From Gammaproteobacteria bacterium (GTDB lineage: Bacteria > Pseudomonadota > Gammaproteobacteria > JAPPPA01), in assembly GCA_028817755.1 (NCBI GenBank), contig JAPPPA010000100.1, forward strand, positions 1 to 7,312: a stretch of DNA of 7,312 bases, written 5' to 3'. The position numbers and the translations under genes were made by a program. The notes under the pieces were generated by a model. The model had not been told where the DNA came from. It ran no database searches and worked only from the letters and a program-made list of their open reading frames with translations. Numbering within the stretch: position 1 is the first letter of the stretch; the number at the start of each line of letters is the position of its first letter. Below, one piece after another: positions 1 to 6,111 of the stretch.

Positions 1-1012
1 GGCCAATAAAGCCCGCGTCGCAGCCAGCAGCAGCGTTGATTTGCTCGTCATTGACGAGCGTTAGCGGCTCGGCAATTTCTGGCAGCTTTTCAGCTTTAAT
101 TTCGTTTAGCTCGTGGTCGCCGCGTAGCACGAGAGCAATCACTGGCTGCTTTTCGTTAGTGCCTTGTACCAGCAGTACTTTGACGGTTTCAGTCGCATCC
201 GCACCGGTGAGTTCACACACCTCGGCAATGCTGCGTTGGTTTGGTGTGTCGAACTTGCTCATGGCATCGCCAGCGGCTGGGCGTTCACCTGGCGCTAGTG
301 CTTCAGCCATTTCGACGTTGGCGGCGTAATCGCTTTCGGTAGAGAAGGCGATATCGTCTTCACCGGACTCAGCCAGCACATGGAACTCATGTGAGGCGTT
401 GCCGCCAATGCTGCCGGTGTCGGCTTCTACTGGGCGGAAGTTCAGGCCAATACGGCTGAAAATGCGGCAGTAGGTGTCGTACATGGTTTGGTAGGTTTCA
501 GCGAGTGAATCCGTGCCTAGGTGGAAGGAGTAGGAGTCCTTCATAATAAATTCGCGGGCACGCATGACGCCAAAGCGAGGGCGACGCGCGTCACGGAATT
601 TAGTTTGAATTTGGTAGAAGTTACGCGGCAGTTGCTTGTAGCTTTTTAACTCGTTACGCGCGATGTCGGTAATGACTTCTTCATGCGTTGGGCCAACGCA
701 AAATTCGCGATCGTGACGATCGGTTAGGCGTAGTAGCTCGTCGCCATATTTCTGCCAGCGGCCAGATTCTTCCCAAAGCTCTGCCGGTTGTACAGCTGGC
801 ATCAGCAGTTCTTCGGCACCTGCCGCGTTCATTTCTTCGCGGACGATGTTTTCAACCTTACGTAATACGCGCAGGCCCATCGGCATCCAGCTATAAAGGC
901 CGGAGGCGAGCTGGCGAATCAAGCCAGCGCGTAGCATCAGTTGTTGAGAAATAACGTCCGCGTGAGCTGGGACTTCTTTAAGGGTGGAAACCGTGATTTG
1001 AGAGGCTTTCAT
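1..1012 (-). CDS. proS: Prolyl-tRNA synthetase, N-terminal 337 residues (3' end beyond window)
   Basis: Cytoplasmic class II aminoacyl-tRNA synthetase that charges tRNA-Pro with proline. The reading frame is open from the ATG at 1010-1012 to the window edge and covers about 60% of the usual ~570 residues of the bacterial form. Visible parts are the N-terminal catalytic region with motif 1 around residues 40-75 (ending MPAVQP), the GPTHEE block at 107-112, motif 2 around 132-150 (F139, R140, then RPRFG), the MKDSYSFH block at 157-164, and TGSIGGNASHEF at 199-210. The inserted editing domain follows from about 220, with VK at 277-278 matching the editing-domain lysine region and RGDHELNE at 297-304. 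Motif 3 and the anticodon-binding domain lie outside. Oddity: the motif 2 glutamate (FRDE) is alanine at residue 142. No good Shine-Dalgarno sequence precedes the ATG, but the protein starts (MKASQITVSTLKE) exactly where the family does. It lies 80 bases downstream of ilvB on the same strand. Confidence 0.97.
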   Translation of the reverse strand, partial: MKASQITVSTLKEVPAHADVISQQLMLRAGLIRQLASGLYSWMPMGLRVLRKVENIVREEMNAAGAEELLMPAVQPAELWEESGRWQKYGDELLRLTDRHDREFCVGPTHEEVITDIARNELKSYKQLPRNFYQIQTKFRDARRPRFGVMRAREFIMKDSYSFHLGTDSLAETYQTMYDTYCRIFSRIGLNFRPVEADTGSIGGNASHEFHVLAESGEDDIAFSTESDYAANVEMAEALAPGERPAAGDAMSKFDTPNQRSIAEVCELTGADATETVKVLLVQGTNEKQPVIALVLRGDHELNEIKAEKLPEIAEPLTLVNDEQINAAAGCDAGFIG

Positions 1013-1030
1013 CGCTTTATCTGATTGAAA

Positions 1031-1085
1031 GCCACGGAACCCATACAATCAATTCGGGGAGAGGCCCCGTTTAGAGTTCCGTGGC
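1031..1085 (-). promoter_or_regulatory. Nested inverted repeat in the proS leader
   Basis: Bases 1031-1040 (GCCACGGAAC) and 1076-1085 (GTTCCGTGGC) are perfect 10-bp inverted copies. Between them a second perfect stem, 1055-1059 with 1065-1069 (CGGGG/CCCCG), has a 5-base loop. On the minus-strand RNA this gives a two-tier stem-loop ending 18 bases before the proS ATG. After the outer stem comes only TTTCAAT, not a proper U-run, so a classic intrinsic terminator is unlikely. Possible roles (inference) are an RNA processing or stability site between ilvB and proS, a weak terminator for ilvB, or a control element for proS. Confidence 0.6.
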
Positions 1086-1092
1086 AAGTTGT

Positions 1093-2934
1093 TTAGAACA
1101 AGTTGGTTGCAGTCGCCGGGTTGTCTTCTGGCTTAGGCTCTTCGCTGTCGCGAGAGGCAATCCAGTCGCCGGTAATCATTTCTTTGTAGCTCGCGCCAGG
1201 ACCAACCATTGGGTATACGCCAGCGTCGCCATCAATAATGACTTCTAGGAAGGCAGGGCCGTCGAATTCAATAAAGTCTTTGACCACTGATGGTACGTCG
1301 GCATTGTTTTCTAGGCGGCGTACCCAAGGGAAACCGTCAGCTTCGGCGGCTTTAATAAAGTCTTTCTTATGTAGGCTCTTATCCGATGCAGAGAAGCGAC
1401 CTTTAAAGAACAGTTTCTGCCACTGGCGCACCATGCCGTCGCCGTAGTTATTCAGCAGCAAAACTTTCACTGGCAGGTTGTAGGTGGTGACGGTTTCTAG
1501 GTCGCCTAAGTTCATGCGAATAGAGCCGTCGCCATCAACGTCGATAACTAACGCATCTGGGCAAGCGTATTGGGCGCCAATGGCAGCGGGTAGGCCGAAG
1601 CCCATGGTGCCCATTGAGCCTGATGTTAGCCATAGACGCGGCTCAGCAAAGTCAAAGTACTGTGCTGCCCACATTTGGTGTTGGCCTACGCCGGTAGCAA
1701 CAATGGCTTTGCCATCGGTGATTTTGTTGATTTCTTCGATGACGTAGTACGGCTGAATCGCGTCACCATCTTTCTTGTAGGTGAAGCCGTGTTTAGCTTT
1801 TAGCGCACCGATGTGATCGTGCCACTCGCTGTAGTCTTTTTCGAAGCTAGTGCTCTGGCCGTGCTGAACCAGCTTGTTCAGCGCAGGAATTAGTTCACCA
1901 ACGTGCGACCAATCAACGGCTTTTACTTTGCCGATTTCTGATGGGTCGATATCAAAGTGCGCGATGGTTTTAGCATTCGGTGCAAATGCGTCAGGCTTGC
2001 CCGCAACGCGGTCATCAAAGCGTGCGCCAATGGCAATTAAGCAGTCGCAATCGTCTACGGCGTAGTTAGCAAAGGCTGCACCGTGCATACCCAACATATG
2101 CATGGATAGGTCGGTGCGTGTGTCTATCGCGCCAATCCCCATGAGTGTGGTCACTACTGGGATTTTGAAGGTGTTAACTAGCTCGCGAACAGCCTCGGCT
2201 GCTTCGCCGTTAATGACGCCGCCGCCTGCGTAAATCAGTGGGCGCTTGGCTTTGGCTAGCATCAAGAAGAAATCAGCACATTGTTGATCGGTGATTTCAG
2301 CGTCAAAAATCTTTTGCATGCGATTGCGGTATCCCGGAATCGCCAACTGGCCTTGGCCTTTGTATTCGCCAGACCAATTTTGCACGTCTTTTGGCACATC
2401 GATCACGACCGGGCCGGGACGGCCAGTACGTGCGATTTCGAATGCGGTGCGTACGGTGTCTTCTAGCTGATCTGGGTCGGTTACTAGGAACACGTGCTTG
2501 GCGCAGGCGCCCATGATGTTACTGATTGGGGCTTCTTGGAACGCATCGGTACCAATGGCGCCTGTTGGCACCTGGCCGCAGATCATGACCATTGGGATTG
2601 AGTCGGCCATACAATCGCGAATCGGTGTCACGGTGTTGGTCGCGCCCGGGCCCGAAGTTACCATGCATACACCAACGCGGCCGCTAGCACGGCTATATCC
2701 CGCGGCCATAAAACCAGCGCCTTGCTCGTTGGCCGGCACGATCAGTGGCATAGGCGCCTGTGGGTTGTCTTCGTTGTAACGGAAGATAGCGTCGTAGGTC
2801 GGCAAAATGGCGCCGCCGCTATAACCAAATACGGTATCTACGCCTTCTTCTGCCAAGACTTGCACGATAGTTTCCGCACCGCTAAGGGTTTCACCGGTAC
2901 GTGGCTTTGGAGTAGGGCGTGTTGGGTTGTTCAT
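1093..2934 (-). CDS. ilvB: Acetolactate synthase (acetohydroxyacid synthase) large catalytic subunit
   Basis: Thiamine-diphosphate enzyme that joins pyruvate with pyruvate or 2-oxobutyrate in the first common step of valine, leucine and isoleucine synthesis. At 613 residues it is somewhat longer than the usual ~570-590, with an extra ~16-residue polar N-terminus and a proline/acidic C-terminal tail. The N-terminal ThDP-binding domain (about 16-185) carries the catalytic glutamate E70 in PANEQGAGF and the SGPGATN block at 94-100. The central domain (about 205-355) includes IGARFDDRVAGK at 302-313. The C-terminal ThDP domain has GDG at 468-470, the metal ligands D469 and N496, and the MVRQW block at 501-505. 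Unusual are GYSGG (38-41) for the normal GYPGG, and NNYGDGM (495-501) where most members have a leucine before GM. The ATG at 2932-2934 has only a weak upstream AAAGA. Its partner ilvH is divergent, 240 bases away, and proS follows on the same strand. I use ilvB although ilvI is equally possible. Confidence 0.96.
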   Translation of the reverse strand: MNNPTRPTPKPRTGETLSGAETIVQVLAEEGVDTVFGYSGGAILPTYDAIFRYNEDNPQAPMPLIVPANEQGAGFMAAGYSRASGRVGVCMVTSGPGATNTVTPIRDCMADSIPMVMICGQVPTGAIGTDAFQEAPISNIMGACAKHVFLVTDPDQLEDTVRTAFEIARTGRPGPVVIDVPKDVQNWSGEYKGQGQLAIPGYRNRMQKIFDAEITDQQCADFFLMLAKAKRPLIYAGGGVINGEAAEAVRELVNTFKIPVVTTLMGIGAIDTRTDLSMHMLGMHGAAFANYAVDDCDCLIAIGARFDDRVAGKPDAFAPNAKTIAHFDIDPSEIGKVKAVDWSHVGELIPALNKLVQHGQSTSFEKDYSEWHDHIGALKAKHGFTYKKDGDAIQPYYVIEEINKITDGKAIVATGVGQHQMWAAQYFDFAEPRLWLTSGSMGTMGFGLPAAIGAQYACPDALVIDVDGDGSIRMNLGDLETVTTYNLPVKVLLLNNYGDGMVRQWQKLFFKGRFSASDKSLHKKDFIKAAEADGFPWVRRLENNADVPSVVKDFIEFDGPAFLEVIIDGDAGVYPMVGPGASYKEMITGDWIASRDSEEPKPEDNPATATNLF

Positions 2935-3174
2935 TGCGATCTTTGTAAGGTTTTGTAGGTTTACGCTGATGTGCCGTTATAAAAGCTTTGGGCGCACCGC
3001 GAGAAAAGCCGCGTATTTTAACCCGAGCGAGGTAAATACCGTTTGTAAAATTACGCTCAAACTGGCTTAAAACTAGGGTCTAGCTTGATTTTTTAGGGTT
3101 ATATGCGTAACTTTCGCGGCTCATTCGGCGCCATTGGGCGCTATTAACTGTTATTCCAAACTTCAGTAGGGCCA
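2935..3174. promoter_or_regulatory. Divergent control region between ilvB and ilvH
   Basis: This 240-base gap must contain the start signals for both acetolactate synthase subunits. On the minus strand, -10-like hexamers TAAAAT (3015-3020) and TATAAC (2976-2981) occur, but neither has a convincing -35 at 16-18 bases. On the plus strand TTGATT (3085-3090) has no good -10 partner. GGTAAATACC (3031-3040) is a small dyad. A hairpin, GCGCC-ATTG-GGCGC (3128-3141), lies about 33 bases before the ilvH ATG. No clear leucine- or valine-rich attenuator peptide is seen on either strand. Confidence 0.5.
3103..3147 (+). CDS. Possible 14-codon leader ORF ahead of ilvH
   Basis: ATG at 3103 is preceded by AGGG (3095-3098) and opens a 14-codon frame reading MRNFRGSFGAIGRY, with TAA at 3145-3147, 27 bases before the ilvH ATG. 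The GCGCC/GGCGC hairpin (3128-3141) lies inside its last codons, so ribosome passage could affect that fold. It has just one isoleucine and no leucine or valine, so it does not resemble the classic ilv leader peptides. It may be chance; an ORF this short is not strong evidence of translation. Confidence 0.2.
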   Translation: MRNFRGSFGAIGRY

Positions 3175-3672
3175 ATGCGGCACACCATTTCTGTATTGCT
3201 TCAAAACGAAGCGGGCGCGCTGTCACGAGTCGCCGGTTTATTTTCTGCGCGTGGTTACAACATTGAATCACTTAGCGTGGCGCCGACTAATGACGTGACG
3301 GTTTCTCGTTTAACGTTAGTGACGACCGGCACGGACGCGGTGATCGGCCAGATTAACAAGCAACTTTCTAAGTTGGTGGATGTGGTGGCGTTGGTTGACC
3401 TGACGGTAGAAGAGCGTTTTGCACGTGAGCTACTGTTATTGAAAGTGTCTGCCGAAGGTGAGCAGCGTGATGCAGTACGTGACTTAGTCACCGAAGCCCA
3501 TGCACGTATTTTGGAAGATACTGATACCACCTATACCGTGCAGTTGGCGGGTACGTCAGATGAGGTCGATACCTTTGTTTTGGGTATGCAGACTATTGCG
3601 GAAATTGTTGAAGTAGTACGCAGTGGCGTAGCGGCAATTGAACGCGGTAAGCAGTGTTTGGCGATCGACTAA
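3175..3672 (+). CDS. ilvH: Acetolactate synthase small regulatory subunit
   Basis: Regulatory subunit that activates the IlvB/IlvI catalytic subunit and makes it sensitive to feedback inhibition by valine. At 165 residues it matches the usual ~163. An N-terminal ACT domain spans about residues 3-78 and begins MRHTISVLLQNEAGALSR, followed by GLFSARGYNIESL. N11, G14, S17 and N29, positions linked in the E. coli protein to valine binding or resistance mutations, are all retained, so valine control is probably intact (inference). The C-terminal half (about 80-160) is the second ACT-like domain. The start fits the family exactly; AGGG at 3168-3171 is only three bases from the ATG, an unusually short spacing. 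The gene stands alone on its strand, divergent from ilvB, with no ilvC after it and a terminator 20 bases past its TAA, so it is probably monocistronic. Confidence 0.96.
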   Translation: MRHTISVLLQNEAGALSRVAGLFSARGYNIESLSVAPTNDVTVSRLTLVTTGTDAVIGQINKQLSKLVDVVALVDLTVEERFARELLLLKVSAEGEQRDAVRDLVTEAHARILEDTDTTYTVQLAGTSDEVDTFVLGMQTIAEIVEVVRSGVAAIERGKQCLAID

Positions 3673-3691
3673 TTACACTGTAATAGATATA

Positions 3692-3729
3692 AAAAAAGCC
3701 CCGCTGGTGTAAACCAGCGGGGCTTTTTT
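3692..3729. terminator. Bidirectional intrinsic terminator between ilvH and the OmpA-family gene
   Basis: A perfect 16-bp stem pairs 3692-3707 with 3714-3729 around the 6-base loop TGTAAA. The GC-rich core GCCCCGCTGG is flanked by a run of A on one side and T on the other, so it gives a hairpin followed by a U-run in both directions. It begins 20 bases after the ilvH stop and lies 20 bases past the stop of the convergent OmpA-family gene, serving both. Confidence 0.95.
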
Positions 3730-3748
3730 ATGTGCTCAACGCAGTCGC

Positions 3749-4756
3749 TTAGCGAAGAATATGTACTTCTACACGACGGTTTTGAGCGCGACCTTCAGCT
3801 GTGCTGTTGTCGGCAATAGGACGTGATTCGCCAAAGCCTGTGGTTTCTACACGGCCGGCAGCAACGCCACGCTCAACCAACCAAGCTTTTACACCACCTG
3901 CACGCTTTTCAGAAAGCGTTTGGTTGTAGGCTTCGGTAGAGCGGCTGTCAGTGTGACCAGCAATCAGGATGCGCATATCTGGGTAACGCTTAAGAGCGAC
4001 CAATAGTTGCTCTAGCTGTGGGCCACCGAGGGTTAACTCGGCAGAGTTACGCGCAAAGTTAAGGCCGCGAATGGTAAGCGTGTCGGCAATTTTACAGCCA
4101 ACCGCGTCTACGCGAGTTGATGGTGGCGTTTGTGGGCAGCGGTCTGCTTCGTTAGGTACGCCGTCTTGGTCATCGTCAGTACTAACCGGAGCCACGATAG
4201 GCTTGGTAGCGGCAACGGTGCTTTCTGGGTCTAGTGGAATGTGGATACCTACGCCGATATCTAGGTCAAGGAAATCATCGTTTTCTTCGTTGATTTGCTT
4301 GGCGCGAACTTCTGAACGAATCGCGGTGCCATTACGGTGGAACTGCCAGAGTAGACCTAGGCCAACGTTAAGTACGGTGTTGTTTTCGCCGTCTTGACCG
4401 TCGGTGCGGTCAGCCAAGATGCCGCCACCCGCAAGAATGAATGGTGTTAGGCCGCCGTCTGATAGGTCGTAACGAAGATCTACAGTTAGACCTGCGCGTG
4501 AAAGGTCATCACCCGCGTCGTTGGCAAGTTGGTCGCCAACAAAGCCAGCTTCTAGCGACCAGTGTTGGTTGAAACGCTTACCAAAGATAATACGTGCGCC
4601 AGCACCGTCTTCGATGTCTGGACCGCGGTCATCGTCAGCAATGGAATAGAAAACCATTGGGTCGATGTACCAGTTGTACTTTGTATCCTCAAACTCGGCT
4701 TGAGCGCCGAACGCAAAGGCGCTTAGTGCTGCGCCGAAAGCAAGTTGCTTAATCAT
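3749..4756 (-). CDS. OmpA/OprF-family outer-membrane protein
   Basis: Outer-membrane beta-barrel with a periplasmic peptidoglycan-binding domain, which ties the outer membrane to the cell wall. The 335 residues begin with a clear signal peptide, MIKQLAFGAALSAFAFGAQA, cleaved after A20. Residues ~25-175 are the barrel, with alternating strands such as WSLEAGFVG and VLNVGLGLLWQF. A linker (180-225) holds one thrombospondin type 3-like calcium motif, DDDQDGVPNEADRCP (194-208), with C207 and C221 as a possible disulfide pair. Residues ~227-334 are the OmpA C-terminal domain: GHTDSRSTEAYNQTLSEKRA contains D270 and R285, the positions that bind diaminopimelate in the family, followed by GFGESRP and NRRVEV. 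The ATG has a good Shine-Dalgarno (CTAAGGG, 4764-4770) and a strong promoter upstream. It is closer in layout to Pseudomonas OprF than to E. coli OmpA, which lacks the type 3 repeat. Confidence 0.93.
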   Translation of the reverse strand: MIKQLAFGAALSAFAFGAQAEFEDTKYNWYIDPMVFYSIADDDRGPDIEDGAGARIIFGKRFNQHWSLEAGFVGDQLANDAGDDLSRAGLTVDLRYDLSDGGLTPFILAGGGILADRTDGQDGENNTVLNVGLGLLWQFHRNGTAIRSEVRAKQINEENDDFLDLDIGVGIHIPLDPESTVAATKPIVAPVSTDDDQDGVPNEADRCPQTPPSTRVDAVGCKIADTLTIRGLNFARNSAELTLGGPQLEQLLVALKRYPDMRILIAGHTDSRSTEAYNQTLSEKRAGGVKAWLVERGVAAGRVETTGFGESRPIADNSTAEGRAQNRRVEVHILR

Positions 4757-4786
4757 TGGGTTGCCCTTAGTGCTGTGACTAAAACA

Positions 4787-4815
4787 ATTCTAATAAATGC
4801 CAAGATGAATGTTAA
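4787..4815 (-). promoter_or_regulatory. Sigma-70 promoter for the OmpA-family gene
   Basis: On the minus strand TTAACA (4810-4815) is followed after exactly 17 bases by TAGAAT (4787-4792). Each hexamer matches consensus at five of six positions. Transcription would start near 4780, giving a short leader of about 24 bases that includes the Shine-Dalgarno sequence. This fits strong expression of an abundant outer-membrane protein. Confidence 0.8.
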
Positions 4816-4820
4816 CTGCA

Positions 4821-4840
4821 GCCCGGACTATTTGTCGGGC
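4821..4840 (-). other. GC-rich hairpin between ispB and the OmpA-family promoter
   Basis: GCCCG-G-AC (4821-4828) pairs with GT-CGGGC (4834-4840), giving a 7-bp stem with one bulged G and a 5-base loop. It lies 75 bases after the ispB stop and 6 bases upstream of the -35 box. There is no U-run on either strand, so it is at best a poor intrinsic terminator for ispB; it could equally be a protein-binding dyad or chance. Confidence 0.4.
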
Positions 4841-4870
4841 GCAAAAATCTATTAGATTGTTCGCAAAAAT
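4840..4870. repeat. Paired 9-bp direct repeats flanking a palindrome upstream of the OmpA-family promoter
   Basis: CGCAAAAAT occurs at 4840-4848 and again at 4862-4870, a 22-base period, about two helical turns. Between and overlapping them is a perfect 6-bp inverted repeat, AATCTA-T-TAGATT (4846-4858). The cluster begins 25 bases upstream of the -35 box, where activator sites or AT-rich promoter-enhancing elements commonly lie. Its function is an inference. Confidence 0.45.
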
Positions 4871-4914
4871 GTACTAGGCGCGGGCAATTTGGCGACTTAT
4901 TGGGTGCTTGCAGC

Positions 4915-5958
4915 CTAGTAATTACGGGAAACCGTGAACTGTGCGAGTTCAATCATGGCTTGTTTGTAATCTGAAGCCGGGAGTGCATTGAGTGCATTTA
5001 CGGCCGCTTCAGACTCGGCATTCGCGCGGTCGGCGGTGTATTGCAGGGCGCCGGTGGCATCAATTGCGGCTCGAATTTCATCAATTTTGTCGATGCCGCC
5101 GTGTTCGATCGCGTTGCTAACGAGCGCTTTTTGCTCGTCGTTGCCTTCTCGCATGACATAAATCAACGGCAGGGTAGGCTTTCCTTCGGCCAAATCGTCG
5201 CCTAGGTTTTTGCCCATTTCTTCGCTGTTGCTGCTGTAGTCCAGTACGTCGTCAATCAGTTGGTAGGCGCGGCCCAAGCAAAGCCCGTATTCACCTAACG
5301 CGTCTTGTGTTGTGGCATCCGCGCCGGCTAATGCGGCGGCGCTACGAGTAGCAGCCTCGAACAAGCGGGCAGTTTTGCTTTCAATGACTTGGTAGTAACG
5401 CTCTTCGGTGGTGTCGGGGTCGCCGCAATTTACCAACTGCATCACTTCGCCTTCGGCGATGACGTTGGTGGTATCTGCCATGATGTCCATGATGCGGAGG
5501 TCTTGCAGCTGCACCATTAATTGGAAGGCGCGCGAATAAAGGAAGTCACCAACTAAAACGCTGGCGTGGTCGCCCCATTTTGCATTGGCGGTTTCAGCGC
5601 CGCGGCGCAGCATGGACTCATCGACAACGTCGTCATGCAGTAGCGTAGCGGTGTGAATGTATTCAATAACCACGGCCATGATTTGGCGGGTTTTAGCATC
5701 GCAGCCCAAAGCGTTAGCAGCCAGTAGCACGAGCATGGGCCGCAAGCGTTTGCCGCCACTGTTCACAATGTGATGGCCTACCAAATTAACTAACGGCTCA
5801 CGGGTGGTGAGGCTGTCTTGAATAAGTTGGTCAACGGCCTCCATGTCGGTTGCAAGTAGGGCGCGTAGATTGGCAACTGGATTGTTAGTCAATGTGCTGA
5901 AGTCTTTGGCTATAGGCGTAGAGGGGCGGATGCTAGGCAGGGCCCAAGGTGCTGTCAA
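4915..5958 (-). CDS. ispB: Octaprenyl/polyprenyl diphosphate synthase
   Basis: Cytosolic trans-prenyltransferase that extends farnesyl diphosphate with isopentenyl units to make the side chain of ubiquinone or menaquinone. The frame from 5958 has 347 residues; the E. coli protein has 323. GGKRLRP at 68-74 binds isopentenyl diphosphate. The first aspartate-rich motif DDVVD is at 109-113, with IHTATLLHDD before it; the second, DDVLD, is at 236-240; GKNLGDDLAEGKPTLP follows. Chain length cannot be told from this. The start is uncertain: the frame opens at a TTG (5956-5958) with no Shine-Dalgarno, and that TTG lies in a promoter-like TTGACA box. The homologous start falls near residue 23-26, where another TTG (5890-5892) lies; the first in-frame ATG is codon 39. 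The true protein is probably about 325 residues. It ends in TAG. Its divergent neighbour is an ABC1-family gene, not rplU as in E. coli. Confidence 0.95.
   Translation of the reverse strand: MTAPWALPSIRPSTPIAKDFSTLTNNPVANLRALLATDMEAVDQLIQDSLTTREPLVNLVGHHIVNSGGKRLRPMLVLLAANALGCDAKTRQIMAVVIEYIHTATLLHDDVVDESMLRRGAETANAKWGDHASVLVGDFLYSRAFQLMVQLQDLRIMDIMADTTNVIAEGEVMQLVNCGDPDTTEERYYQVIESKTARLFEAATRSAAALAGADATTQDALGEYGLCLGRAYQLIDDVLDYSSNSEEMGKNLGDDLAEGKPTLPLIYVMREGNDEQKALVSNAIEHGGIDKIDEIRAAIDATGALQYTADRANAESEAAVNALNALPASDYKQAMIELAQFTVSRNY
5930..5958 (-). promoter_or_regulatory. Candidate ispB promoter overlapping the apparent 5' end of its frame
   Basis: On the minus strand a perfect TTGACA (5953-5958) is followed after 17 bases by TAGCAT (5930-5935), which matches the -10 consensus at four of six positions. 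If used, transcription starts near 5923, inside the longest reading frame, so translation must begin downstream, for example at the TTG at 5890-5892. Confidence 0.5.
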
Positions 5959-6111
5959 GCGCTAGCTGTTAGCAATTCTGAAGCGATCGGTAGTCCAAGT
6001 GCCTGAATTTATTAGTCGCCGGAACTTGTTAATGGAGGCTGAGGCGTTTTTCCTGTAAATTGCCACGCCATTCATTTGCTGGCGGCAGCGCCCGCCTTGC
6101 GTATTTCTTAT
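5959..6111. other. Divergent gap between ispB and the ABC1-family gene
   Basis: This 153-base gap should carry the start signals of the plus-strand gene. TTGTTA (6026-6031) and TGTAAA (6054-6059) resemble promoter boxes but are 22 bases apart, too far for a normal sigma-70 promoter. No terminator, tRNA or conserved small ORF was seen. Confidence 0.35.

Noticed and set aside
688..954. 88-codon plus-strand frame opposite proS
   Set aside because: It lies wholly antisense to the conserved catalytic region of prolyl-tRNA synthetase and has no recognisable features.
1013..1054. Promoter-like TTGATT and TTCAAT boxes 17 bases apart (minus strand) before proS
   Set aside because: Each box matches consensus at only four of six positions and they overlap the inverted repeat, so a separate proS promoter cannot be claimed.
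3080..3271. 63-codon minus-strand frame in the ilvB/ilvH gap overlapping the ilvH start
   Set aside because: It overlaps the conserved ilvH N-terminus, has no recognisable domain or convincing ribosome site, and looks like a chance frame.
3672..3684. Small palindrome ATTACA-C-TGTAAT right after the ilvH stop
   Set aside because: The arms are only 6 bp, AT-rich, with a one-base centre too tight for a hairpin, and it sits beside a strong terminator that explains the region.
4981..4998. Perfect tandem 9-bp repeat (GAGTGCATT twice) within ispB
   Set aside because: It encodes Asn-Ala-Leu twice in a stretch that aligns without a gap to E. coli IspB, so it is not a recent expansion and probably just reflects sequence bias in a helix.
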